Positions 1 to 5,595 of a stretch of DNA of 5,595 nt are shown in pieces. The DNA is taken from assembly GCA_937915285.1 (NCBI GenBank), contig CALDNG010000374.1:1-5595 (forward strand), in the 5' to 3' direction. Position numbers and translations under genes: made by a program. Within the stretch, counting starts at the first letter, position 1; each line of letters starts with the position of its first letter. The notes below the pieces were generated by a model. That model made no database searches and was not told the DNA's origin. It saw only the letters and a program-made list of their open reading frames with translations. The stretch comes from an uncultured Desulfomonile sp. (lineage in GTDB: Bacteria; Desulfobacterota; Desulfomonilia; Desulfomonilales; Desulfomonilaceae).

Positions 1-2643
1 GTAAAAATGGAAAAAACCATCGAGGAAGGCGAACGACGGTATCGCACGATTGTTGAGACGGCCAACGAGGGAATATGGTCCATAGACCAATACTTCAGGA
101 TCACGTTCGTCAATGAAAAAATGGCTCAAATGATGGCTTATTCAGTAGATGAAATGATCGGCATGCCGCTCAGTTCAATGATCTTCGATGAGGATCTTGC
201 GGACCATGAACTGCACATGGAAACAAGGCGCCTCGGGGATGATGAAACATACGAGAGACGCCTAAAAAAGAAGGATGGTTCGGTATTATGGACAATGTTG
301 AGCGCTACCGCCCTGCTAGGAGAGGATGGGAATTTTGAGGGTTCTTTTGCCATGTTTACTGACATAACCGATCGCAAAAAAGCCCAGGATAGCCTCACAA
401 AGAGTGAACAGCGTCTGAGAATGGCCCTTGAAGCGGCGAAGGCAGGAACCTGGGAATGGGACATTCGAACAAACGAGAACTACTGGTCAGACGAGTTGTT
501 CCAGTTATATGGGCTTGCTCCTAATAGTTGTATTCCTTCATATGATTCGTGGGTGATTGCCATACATCCTGATGATAGGCCAAATGCCGAAAAGGCGGTT
601 CAGGAAGCTGTCTCAAAATTGCATGACATAAATACCGAATGGCGGGTCAATCTTCCTGATGGTGAGGAGAGGTGGCTCATCTCTAGGGGACGCCCTGTTT
701 TTGATGGCCAAAACCAGGTCACCTCTTACCTCGGCATCGCCATTGACATAACTGATCGCAAGAGATCAGAAATAGAAATTCGCCGCAGTAACCAGTTTCT
801 GGATACCATGCTCAACAACATTCCAGTGATGGTCGCATACTTGGACAGGGACGGTAATCATAGGTATGTAAACAGGTCATGGCAGGATACTTTGGGTTGG
901 TCTTTGGAAGAAGCGCAGAACCCTGAGATACTGGCGCTGATGTATCCTGATCCGGATTACCGGAAGTTTGTGATTGATTTTATTGCCTCGGCCCATGGAA
1001 TGTGGGGCGATTTTAAAACGACAAAAAAGGACGGTCAACTGATTCACACCCGCTGGACGAATGTCCCGCTGGGTGATGATTCCAATGTCGGGATTGGTTT
1101 GGATTCAACTGAACAGGATGAAGCAACGCACACTCGTGAACTACTAGCCGCTGTTGTTGAGAATTCGGCTGAATCTATGGTTATTACGGATACCTATGGG
1201 AACATCGAATATGTAAATCCGGCCTTCGAACTAGCGACCGGCTACTCTTCAAAAGAAGTATTAGGGCAAAACCCGCGTTTACTCAAAAGCGGAAAGCAGG
1301 ATACAGATTTTTACCGGGACTTATGGGCCACTATTACAGAGGGGAAGACATGGAAGGGAACCTTAACAAACAGGAGAAAAGATGGCTCAACATTCGAGGA
1401 AGAGTCCACCATTTTTGCCATTAAGGACCCTGGAGGCAAAACCACCAATTTCGTTGGAATTCAGCGGGACGTGACCAAAGAGCTTTCGCTGCAAAGGCAA
1501 CTTCTGCAGGCCCAAAAATTGGAGGCCTTAGGAACCCTGGCCGGTGGAATAGCTCATGATTTTAACAACATCCTCATGTCTATAGGAGGTTATGCCGAAT
1601 TAGCTCTGGATTCGGTTCCAGAAAACGGTGGCATCAGATACGACCTGGAGAAAATATTGACTGCCACCGGGAGAGCCTCACAAATGGTGAAGCAGATACT
1701 GGCGTTCAGTCGAAAGGACGAAGCATCTAGAACGAATATTGATTGCCGCAAGATTGTAGAAGAAGGGCTCAGATTTCTTCGAGGGGCAATTCCCGCCACG
1801 ATAGAACTTGTTTTTAAAGCGCCCCCCAAAATCGGCATGGTTCATGGGGACCCCACACAAGTGTACCAGGTATTAATGAACTTGTGTGTCAACGCTTCAC
1901 ACGCAATGGAATCAGACGGAGGGGTTCTCTCTGTCGAGTTGTCGGAGACAAATCTGGGTGAAGATTTTACCGAAACTCATCCACCGCTTGTTCCTGGCCA
2001 ATATGTCAATCTGTCTGTGTCGGACACAGGAACCGGGATAGATCCTGACATCCTGGACAAAATTTTTGACCCATATTTTACCACCAAGCAGGTTGGCGCC
2101 GGCACAGGACTGGGACTTTCTGTTGTTCACGGGATCATACAGTCACATGGGGGAGGAATTTTCGTGACCAGTCAACCCGGAATTGGGACCAGATTCGACG
2201 TGTTCCTTCCAATAGTTGCCGTGGGTTCGGAATCCCCGCAAGAGAGAGTGTCGCTCCTGGCGCCTACAGGTAACGAAACTGTCCTGCTGGTGGAAGACGA
2301 ACCTTTAGTTGCGGAGCTGGAACAAACTATACTTGAACGACTCGGCTATACAGTCGTGGTCACGAACAGCCCTCTGGAAGCCCTGGAACTGGTAAAGAAG
2401 AATCCTATGAAATTCCAGGTTCTTATCACGGACTTCACAATGCCCAAAATGACCGGAATAAGCCTGGCCGGCCAGATAAGGGCTGTACGCCCAAATATGC
2501 CCATCATATTATGCACCGGGGCTAAAAACGAATTTGCCACTGCTGATAAAGAGCACAACCCCATTGACGTTGTAATTGAGAAGCCTTTCGGACGACAGGA
2601 TATTGCCGTGGCAATCAGGCAAGTCCTGGACAAGGGCAATTAG
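1..2643 (+). CDS. Multi-PAS hybrid sensor histidine kinase with C-terminal receiver domain (5' end possibly outside window)
   Basis: This is a signal-transducing kinase that should autophosphorylate on histidine and pass the phosphate to its own receiver domain. Numbering from the ATG at base 7 (878 residues), four PAS domains lie at about 10-125, 134-254, 260-370 and 378-492; the first two end in DITDRK. The HisKA H-box is GGIAHDFNN with H517. HATPase_c shows the N-box (N625, N629), G1 box DTGTG (673-677), FDPYFTTK (687-694) and GTGLGL (699-704). The receiver (about 757-875) has E763/D764, phospho-acceptor D809, T837 and K859, so every catalytic position is present. No membrane helix or signal peptide is seen, so the visible part is cytoplasmic. 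The two codons before the ATG are open and no ribosome site can be seen in six bases; the protein starts in a charged helix of the kind that links PAS domains, so the true start may lie upstream. The ligand is unknown and no separate response regulator is adjacent. The family call is firm; the specific role is not. Confidence 0.93.
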   Translation, partial: VKMEKTIEEGERRYRTIVETANEGIWSIDQYFRITFVNEKMAQMMAYSVDEMIGMPLSSMIFDEDLADHELHMETRRLGDDETYERRLKKKDGSVLWTMLSATALLGEDGNFEGSFAMFTDITDRKKAQDSLTKSEQRLRMALEAAKAGTWEWDIRTNENYWSDELFQLYGLAPNSCIPSYDSWVIAIHPDDRPNAEKAVQEAVSKLHDINTEWRVNLPDGEERWLISRGRPVFDGQNQVTSYLGIAIDITDRKRSEIEIRRSNQFLDTMLNNIPVMVAYLDRDGNHRYVNRSWQDTLGWSLEEAQNPEILALMYPDPDYRKFVIDFIASAHGMWGDFKTTKKDGQLIHTRWTNVPLGDDSNVGIGLDSTEQDEATHTRELLAAVVENSAESMVITDTYGNIEYVNPAFELATGYSSKEVLGQNPRLLKSGKQDTDFYRDLWATITEGKTWKGTLTNRRKDGSTFEEESTIFAIKDPGGKTTNFVGIQRDVTKELSLQRQLLQAQKLEALGTLAGGIAHDFNNILMSIGGYAELALDSVPENGGIRYDLEKILTATGRASQMVKQILAFSRKDEASRTNIDCRKIVEEGLRFLRGAIPATIELVFKAPPKIGMVHGDPTQVYQVLMNLCVNASHAMESDGGVLSVELSETNLGEDFTETHPPLVPGQYVNLSVSDTGTGIDPDILDKIFDPYFTTKQVGAGTGLGLSVVHGIIQSHGGGIFVTSQPGIGTRFDVFLPIVAVGSESPQERVSLLAPTGNETVLLVEDEPLVAELEQTILERLGYTVVVTNSPLEALELVKKNPMKFQVLITDFTMPKMTGISLAGQIRAVRPNMPIILCTGAKNEFATADKEHNPIDVVIEKPFGRQDIAVAIRQVLDKGN

Positions 2644-2660
2644 GCCGAAAGTTTTCTATG

Positions 2661-2681
2661 AAATCTACCAGTGATTTTTTT
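2661..2681 (+). terminator. Weak candidate terminator after the histidine kinase
   Basis: Seventeen bases after the kinase stop codon, AAATC (2661-2665) and GATTT (2673-2677) can form a 5-bp stem around a 7-base loop. The second arm runs into a tract of seven T residues (2675-2681). The position and U-tract suit a Rho-independent terminator, but the stem is short and AT-rich, so it may be inefficient or a chance match. Confidence 0.3.
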
Positions 2682-2756
2682 ACGTGAAGTAACCTTGAAA
2701 AATTGTCTGTTATGAGAACTCATCGGATCGTTTGATCGCACATAAATCTAAATGAG

Positions 2757-3074
2757 TCAGTCGACATCCTGGTTTTTGTCTTTCGCTGGTGGAGCGGGCT
2801 CCAGGAATTCCGGCTTGCTGCCAAGTTCACGCCATATCAACAATTCCACCATGTTACTGAAACTCTTATACTGCGGATCTGCCTGTGAGTACGCCTGAGC
2901 TGATTCGTAAAGCTCTTTACCAAGGATCACGCTGCAGATGCGACTGTCTGTGTGGTTGAATTTGACCCCGCTATTTGTTGAAGACCTAATCAGGGTCCAC
3001 CAGTTAAGAAGCTGCTGTGTTTGGTCTATATGATCCGGACAAAGAGTTTGTGGTGTATGTGGCGGTTTATCCAT
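2757..3074 (-). CDS. Small probable ribbon-helix-helix DNA-binding protein, orphan
   Basis: I do not recognise this 105-residue protein by name. Residues about 44-84 have the layout of a ribbon-helix-helix (MetJ/Arc/CopG-like) DNA-binding fold: a short strand (SRICSVIL, 44-51), a first helix (KELYESAQAY), a loop, and a second helix starting SFSN and running through MVELLIWREL. The N-terminal 40 residues and the proline-rich, charged tail (from about 87) look poorly ordered. The start is the ATG at 3072-3074, with AGAAGGA (3082-3088) seven bases upstream. Such proteins often act as dimeric repressors or antitoxins, but no toxin-sized gene lies next to it, so an autoregulating regulator is only an inference. 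It converges with the kinase gene, and a perfect dyad lies about 110 bp upstream of its start. It is likely a real gene because of the good ribosome site and plausible protein composition. Confidence 0.7.
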   Translation of the reverse strand: MDKPPHTPQTLCPDHIDQTQQLLNWWTLIRSSTNSGVKFNHTDSRICSVILGKELYESAQAYSQADPQYKSFSNMVELLIWRELGSKPEFLEPAPPAKDKNQDVD

Positions 3075-3081
3075 GTGTTAA

Positions 3082-3088
3082 TCCTTCT
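3082..3088 (-). promoter_or_regulatory. Ribosome binding site of the ribbon-helix-helix gene
   Basis: On the - strand AGAAGGA is followed by seven bases and then ATG (3072-3074). This is a near-consensus Shine-Dalgarno at normal spacing, and it supports this start over any internal one. A TTGACT hexamer further upstream (3118-3123) could be a -35 element, but no convincing -10 sits 16-18 bases from it. Confidence 0.65.
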
Positions 3089-3183
3089 CTATAGAAATCA
3101 CTATTAATAATTCCACAAGTCAACGCATCCAGTCAGTGAAGTAATATTCTGTCCCGAGAATGCAATTAATTATGGCTGGGGCG

Positions 3184-3203
3184 ATATGTCATTTTAGACA
3201 TAT
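3184..3203. promoter_or_regulatory. Perfect 20-bp dyad, candidate operator upstream of the ribbon-helix-helix gene
   Basis: ATATGTC (3184-3190) and GACATAT (3197-3203) are exact inverted repeats around the 6-base centre ATTTTA. The dyad is AT-rich and no T-run follows on either strand, so it is more likely a protein-binding site than a terminator. It lies 110 bp upstream of the 105-residue gene. Candidate binders are that ribbon-helix-helix protein itself or a dimeric regulator with CRP/FNR-like half-site spacing. Neither is shown by the sequence. Confidence 0.4.
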
Positions 3204-3391
3204 ACTATTTTCCGGTAATTTGCCAGATTAATTTTTTGAAATACGCATCTGGGCCTGAAATAGCAGTTGTCTTATGTTACTGCCCGGCCAGGAAAAAACT
3301 TTTGCCGGAGTGTCGATCCGTCAGTGGGCGAATAGTTTTTTTGATCAGATTTGATGATACGAGGGACGGATTGGCTGAACCTGACGATATT

Positions 3392-4297
3392 CTATTTATT
3401 TGTTTCTTCCAGAGAATTGAGGACATTCTCTGCGAATTCGGGGTATAGCGCTCTCAGGCAGTCTGGGCAGATACCATGACTAAATTCGGCCGAGGTCCTG
3501 TCACGAACATAAACCTCCATCTGAACCCAGTTGTTTGAATCATCCCTTATCTTCTTGCAACTGGAGCATATGGGCAGGATTCCCTTCAGTGTCTTTACTT
3601 CCGCCAAAGCCTTTTCCAGCGCCTCGACGTTGGATTGTAGGGATGCCTGTGTTTGGAGTAACTCCATGTTGAATCTTTCGGCATTGAGCATAATGAAGGA
3701 CACAGAAATGATTACTTGCAAAATCATTACCGAGATGAAAAAGCCTGTTTCCACAGGAGTCTCCATCATGAACAGGAAGTTCGGAACACTCAGGTTCCAG
3801 ATGGCCCTGGCTACTATTATCAGGGTTGCCAGCGCCATCTCTATTCCGATCACAAGGTAGAATGTCGATCCGGTTTTTGGATATTCGCGAAATACAATCC
3901 AGGCTGTTGGAAAATGGAAACAGGCGAAAACCGCTGAAACCCAAAAGGCCCTCCAGGCGCTTGAATCAAAGTAATGGACTGAAAGAAAAGCGTGTATGCC
4001 AAGGATCAGGGGGATAGAATAGATTATTGGTGAAATCCTGCTTAGACCTAAAAATCGTCGCATTCCATCGAGGTACAAAGCGCCACTCATGGTAACCAGG
4101 ACATTAACCATGAGCACTGACACACCAATAGGAATGACGCCCCTTAGAGCTATCATGAGATAACTCGCTGCGATGCTTAACACTCCGGCCGTCCAGTGAC
4201 CGAATCCCGGGAACGTCTTGTGGGCGAAGTAAAAGAAAGCCATGGTCATGGCGAGGAAGGCATTGAGCACTATGGAAGTGATTATTAAAAGTTGCAT
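3392..4297 (-). CDS. Seven-helix membrane protein with C-terminal CxxC...CxxC (zinc-ribbon-like) signalling module
   Basis: This 301-residue protein has about seven hydrophobic helices (roughly 3-24, 33-51, 57-76, 88-107, 115-135, 146-166, 185-205). A predicted coiled coil (about 206-238, rich in Leu, Gln, Glu, Ala) follows, and then a short module at about 239-290. The module carries C244-x2-C247, H274, C277 and C280 in the context LPICSSCKKI...EFSHGICPDC, which suggests a bound metal, probably zinc. From memory, the same module ends many Desulfobacterota and Geobacter-type signalling proteins, and the N-terminal region (PGFGHWTAGVL, LRGVIP) resembles the membrane part of some diguanylate cyclases. 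No GGDEF, kinase or other enzyme domain is present, so output would be through protein contacts or the module itself. The start is the first ATG after an in-frame TAA at 4307-4309; its ribosome site is weak. It probably resides in the inner membrane with the tail in the cytoplasm. A sensory role is inferred; the ligand is unknown. Confidence 0.85.
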   Translation of the reverse strand: MQLLIITSIVLNAFLAMTMAFFYFAHKTFPGFGHWTAGVLSIAASYLMIALRGVIPIGVSVLMVNVLVTMSGALYLDGMRRFLGLSRISPIIYSIPLILGIHAFLSVHYFDSSAWRAFWVSAVFACFHFPTAWIVFREYPKTGSTFYLVIGIEMALATLIIVARAIWNLSVPNFLFMMETPVETGFFISVMILQVIISVSFIMLNAERFNMELLQTQASLQSNVEALEKALAEVKTLKGILPICSSCKKIRDDSNNWVQMEVYVRDRTSAEFSHGICPDCLRALYPEFAENVLNSLEETNK

Positions 4298-4379
4298 GAA
4301 CCGGTTGTCTTACACCTGGTCTTTCAAAAACCATTTTCGACTAAAATCTTGTGAGAAAAGATACACCATTTGACGAAAT

Positions 4380-4399
4380 TGTTCATCTTTTCATGAACA
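4380..4399. promoter_or_regulatory. Perfect 20-bp dyad, candidate operator upstream of the membrane-protein gene
   Basis: TGTTCAT (4380-4386) and ATGAACA (4393-4399) are exact inverted repeats around the 6-base centre CTTTTC. The dyad sits just beyond the terminator of the preceding gene and 82 bp upstream of the membrane-protein ATG, where an activator or repressor of that gene would be expected. No T-run follows the arms on either strand, which argues against a terminator. The binding factor is unknown. Confidence 0.4.
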
Positions 4400-4406
4400 T
4401 GCACAC

Positions 4407-4433
4407 AAAAAAACCGGCTGGACCGCCAGCGGC
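4407..4433 (-). terminator. Rho-independent terminator of the RIC transcript
   Basis: On the - strand a GC-rich hairpin (5' arm 4432-4426, loop CGGT 4425-4422, 3' arm 4421-4414 with one bulged C at 4416) is followed directly by seven T residues (4413-4407). The core GCTGG/CCAGC is perfectly paired, and two further C-G pairs form across the bulge. The orientation fits the RIC gene, whose stop is 176 bases upstream, and insulates the membrane-protein gene from it. Confidence 0.7.
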
Positions 4434-4559
4434 AGTCAGTCGGTCTGGAAACAGGGCTGTCAACTTATCAAGGAATTGCAGGTCTGATCACGCCATTTCA
4501 GTGACAAACGGCCCCGGATTATGGTGTTGCGATGGTAAACCCTAGGGCGAATCTTTCCC

Positions 4560-4571
4560 CTGAAATTTCAG
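4560..4571. repeat. 12-bp perfect palindrome in the RIC 3' region
   Basis: CTGAAATTTCAG reads the same on both strands, 38 bases beyond the RIC stop codon. It is not followed by a T-run, and it is too short and AT-rich for a strong terminator. It could be a protein site or chance. Nothing else identifies it. Confidence 0.3.
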
Positions 4572-4609
4572 TGTTCAAGTGACAGTGCAATGGAATCTCA
4601 GCGGATGCG

Positions 4610-5332
4610 TTACCACAAAAGCGCCATCACCCTGGGAAATAGTATGTTGTTTTCGAGATGAACATGTTTATGCAAGTCATCCTCAAATTCCTGAAGCTTT
4701 TTGTAAGTCACGGCGTAGGTGTTGCATGCGTCGGCCGGGGGCGAATATTCACCCGACAAACGCCTGATCTCGTGAACCGAATCCCCTACCTCATCATGCT
4801 CACGACTCAATTTTTCAATAGAGCCCCTTATCAATGATCTGTCTGATTCCTCTATCAGCGCCCCGGATCTGGTATTAGATTCAAGCCTCTTGACTGCAGG
4901 GAAAAGGACCTGCTCCTCTTCTCGCAGATGGGCAACCATGTCAACCACGATTTTGTCAAATATAGCGTAAATTGTGGCCAGTTCCGGATGATTGGCGCCG
5001 TGTACGCTGTTTATCCTGTGAGCGTCGGCGGCAATCTGAACCAGATTTTCGTTCAGGTAGGCGTGATGAGTATTAACAATGAAATCAGCTAAGAATGAGA
5101 GATCCCAGGCGTTGTAGTTCTGGCTTCTGTCCGCTGGAGTACGTCTGATCTCGTCAATTTGCGCAGCAATTTCCGCCACGCTTATGCCACGCTCGCTGCA
5201 GGCAACTGAAAGTTTTATGTTTCCTCCACAACAAAAGTCTATTCCGTTTCTCTCAAAAACCTTTGCCAGTCGGTAATCCTCAGCTACGATCTCGCCTACG
5301 GTTTTTTCTCCGAATTCTCTTGAACCATCCAT
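4610..5332 (-). CDS. ric: Iron-sulfur cluster repair di-iron protein (RIC; YtfE/ScdA family)
   Basis: RIC proteins are cytoplasmic di-iron proteins that help restore iron-sulfur centres damaged by nitric oxide or oxidants. This 240-residue protein has the family's two parts: an N-terminal ScdA_N/DUF542 domain (about 10-62) with the signature IDFCCGGN (C34, C35), and a C-terminal hemerythrin-like four-helix bundle (about 80-235). Likely iron ligands by spacing to E. coli YtfE are H90, H135, E139, H179, H223 and E227, so the full set is present. The ending HVHLENNILFPR is typical. The first possible codon is TTG (5333-5335), but the adjacent ATG (5330-5332) is preferred: AAAGGAG (5339-5345) lies six bases before it and only three before the TTG. 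It is downstream of a probable flavodiiron protein gene on the same strand (90-base gap), which suits a shared stress response. The spacing between H135 and H179 is about 13 residues longer than I recall for YtfE. Identification is firm. Confidence 0.95.
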   Translation of the reverse strand: MDGSREFGEKTVGEIVAEDYRLAKVFERNGIDFCCGGNIKLSVACSERGISVAEIAAQIDEIRRTPADRSQNYNAWDLSFLADFIVNTHHAYLNENLVQIAADAHRINSVHGANHPELATIYAIFDKIVVDMVAHLREEEQVLFPAVKRLESNTRSGALIEESDRSLIRGSIEKLSREHDEVGDSVHEIRRLSGEYSPPADACNTYAVTYKKLQEFEDDLHKHVHLENNILFPRVMALLW

Positions 5333-5338
5333 CAATAA

Positions 5339-5345
5339 CTCCTTT
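5339..5345 (-). promoter_or_regulatory. Ribosome binding site that decides the RIC start
   Basis: AAAGGAG on the - strand ends six bases before ATG (5330-5332) and only three before the in-frame TTG (5333-5335). The spacing favours the ATG, giving a 240-residue protein with sequence MDGSREFG at its start. Confidence 0.75.
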
Positions 5346-5367
5346 ATTCCGGACAGACATCAACCCG

Positions 5368-5387
5368 GGTCATCTGTCAAGATGACC
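5368..5387. promoter_or_regulatory. Strong 20-bp dyad, candidate operator of the RIC gene
   Basis: GGTCATCT (5368-5375) and AGATGACC (5380-5387) are exact 8-bp inverted repeats around GTCA. The dyad lies 35 bp upstream of the RIC ATG, in the 90-bp gap after the probable flavodiiron gene. Read on the - strand its centre is TTGACA (5375-5380), identical to a consensus -35, but there is no good -10 at 5352-5357 and transcription from there would leave almost no leader. No T-run follows, so a terminator is unlikely. A nitrosative-stress regulator of the CRP/FNR type (for example HcpR in Desulfobacterota) is one possibility; the arms do not match the NsrR half-site orientation. The regulator is inferred, not identified. 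Confidence 0.5.
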
Positions 5388-5422
5388 ATTAACGTGAGTT
5401 GGTCTTGATAAAGGTTGAGTGA

Positions 5423-5595
5423 TCAGAAAACCAATTCAATTTTTTGTAATTCCTCGAAACCGGCTTCCCCGTGTTTGGTCGCTATCAGGGAGGCCAGTTC
5501 GTCAATGGCTGAAATGTCGTTTTCCGAAGGCAATCCCTTGCATATGACAGGAGTCAGGACTTCGACTTTAAGGTTCGGGATCAAGGCTGCAAGCT
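5423..5595 (-). CDS. C-terminal end of a probable FprA-type flavodiiron protein (partial, runs off the right edge)
   Basis: The last 56 codons of a - strand gene are present, ending at TGA (5423-5425). The peptide (LAALIPNLKVEVLTPV, then ICKGLPSENDISAIDELASLIATKH) fits the C-terminal strand and helix of the flavodoxin domain in A-type flavoproteins, where the pattern 'V..KG.P.e.D...ideLa..ia.kH' is common. Those cytoplasmic enzymes carry a metallo-beta-lactamase-like di-iron domain and an FMN domain, and reduce O2 or NO to protect anaerobes. The diagnostic di-iron ligands would lie outside the window, so the call rests on the tail alone and on the RIC neighbour. Another flavodoxin-fold protein is possible. 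The same strand and 90-base gap allow co-transcription with RIC, though the dyad between them suggests RIC also has its own control. Confidence 0.6.
   Translation of the reverse strand, partial: LAALIPNLKVEVLTPVICKGLPSENDISAIDELASLIATKHGEAGFEELQKIELVF

Larger units (their letters stand above)
3075..3391. other. 317-bp intergenic region without a convincing gene
   Basis: This gap lies between the 3' end of the membrane-protein gene and the start of the ribbon-helix-helix gene, both on the - strand. It contains the latter's ribosome site, a possible -35 hexamer (3118-3123) and a 20-bp perfect dyad (3184-3203). A 70-codon open frame on the + strand runs from about 3236 into the antisense of the membrane gene; it resembles nothing I know and is treated as chance. 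I found no strong Rho-independent terminator after the membrane gene. A CCGGC/GCCGG pair (3284-3288, 3304-3308) could form a stem but has no T-run after it on the - strand. Confidence 0.6.
4298..4609. other. 312-bp intergenic region: 3' tail of the RIC transcript, terminator and candidate control region
   Basis: Read on the - strand, this gap holds about 176 bases after the RIC stop without a recognisable gene, including a 12-bp perfect palindrome at 4560-4571. The Rho-independent terminator (4407-4433) follows, then a 20-bp dyad (4380-4399), then about 82 bases leading to the membrane-protein start. I found no clear -35/-10 pair there; TATCTT after TGG (4362-4367 region) is the nearest thing to a -10. 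A 64-codon + strand frame beginning with GTG at 4351 crosses both the dyad and the terminator and is treated as chance. Confidence 0.6.

Noticed and set aside
2712..2723. ATGAG-AA-CTCAT inverted repeat in the gap between the convergent genes
   Set aside because: Five-bp arms with no T-run and no promoter context are too weak to call a terminator or operator.
3284..3308. CCGGC...GCCGG stem as a terminator for the membrane-protein gene
   Set aside because: The stem is only 5 bp with a 15-base loop, and no T-tract follows the hairpin on the - strand.
3236..3448. 70-codon open frame on the + strand
   Set aside because: It starts from a non-ATG codon, has no clear ribosome site, overlaps the 3' end of the membrane-protein gene in antisense, and its peptide resembles no family I know.
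4104..4334. 76-codon - strand frame starting 37 bases upstream of the membrane-protein gene
   Set aside because: It overlaps the first third of that gene in another frame and gives a low-complexity, His/Arg-rich peptide with no hydrophobic pattern or motif. A short leader peptide coupling cannot be ruled out but has no positive support.
4350..4365. TGTGA-N6-ATACA, a possible CRP/FNR-like site
   Set aside because: Only one half-site matches the TGTGA consensus; the other matches three of five positions, which is expected often by chance.
4351..4545. 64-codon open frame on the + strand starting with GTG
   Set aside because: It runs across the - strand terminator and the 4380-4399 dyad, has no convincing ribosome site, and its composition is not that of a recognisable protein.
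5375..5380. TTGACA on the - strand as the -35 of a RIC promoter
   Set aside because: The hexamer is perfect, but the expected -10 positions read TCTGTC, and a start there would place transcription initiation at the ribosome site. It is kept only as part of the dyad.

Overview
The window looks like chromosomal DNA of a strictly or facultatively anaerobic bacterium, most likely a member of the Desulfobacterota (the former Deltaproteobacteria). This is an inference from three things. There is a large multi-PAS hybrid histidine kinase. There is a short CxxC...CxxC C-terminal module (LPICSSCKKI...HGICPDC) that I associate with signalling proteins of that group. There is also an apparent pair of genes for O2/NO detoxification and iron-sulfur repair. 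No ribosomal, tRNA or mobile-element sequence is present to fix the taxonomy.

Layout. The first 2.64 kb (+ strand) is one protein: four PAS domains, a HisKA/HATPase_c kinase core and a C-terminal receiver domain. Its reading frame is open to the left edge, so the N-terminus may lie outside the window. Everything after it is on the - strand. In transcription order from the right edge these are: the C-terminal 56 codons of a probable FprA-type flavodiiron protein (5423-5595); a complete RIC/YtfE/ScdA-type di-iron iron-sulfur repair protein (4610-5332); a Rho-independent terminator (4407-4433); a seven-helix membrane protein ending in the CxxC module (3392-4297); and a 105-residue probable ribbon-helix-helix protein (2757-3074). 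The + strand kinase and the ribbon-helix-helix gene converge across about 113 bp.

How the parts fit. The flavodiiron and RIC genes form a plausible nitrosative/oxidative defence unit: one reduces O2 or NO, the other restores damaged Fe-S or di-iron centres. The membrane protein and the histidine kinase look like sensory proteins, and neither has an obvious partner here. Each of the three complete - strand genes has one 20-bp perfect inverted repeat upstream (5368-5387, 4380-4399, 3184-3203). All three can be read as 7-bp arms around a 6-bp centre, although their sequences differ. These are the best regulatory candidates. No CRISPR array, insertion sequence, tRNA or rRNA was seen, and there is no clear evidence of an entirely new system. 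The least understood parts are the membrane protein with its enzyme-less CxxC tail and the orphan ribbon-helix-helix protein.
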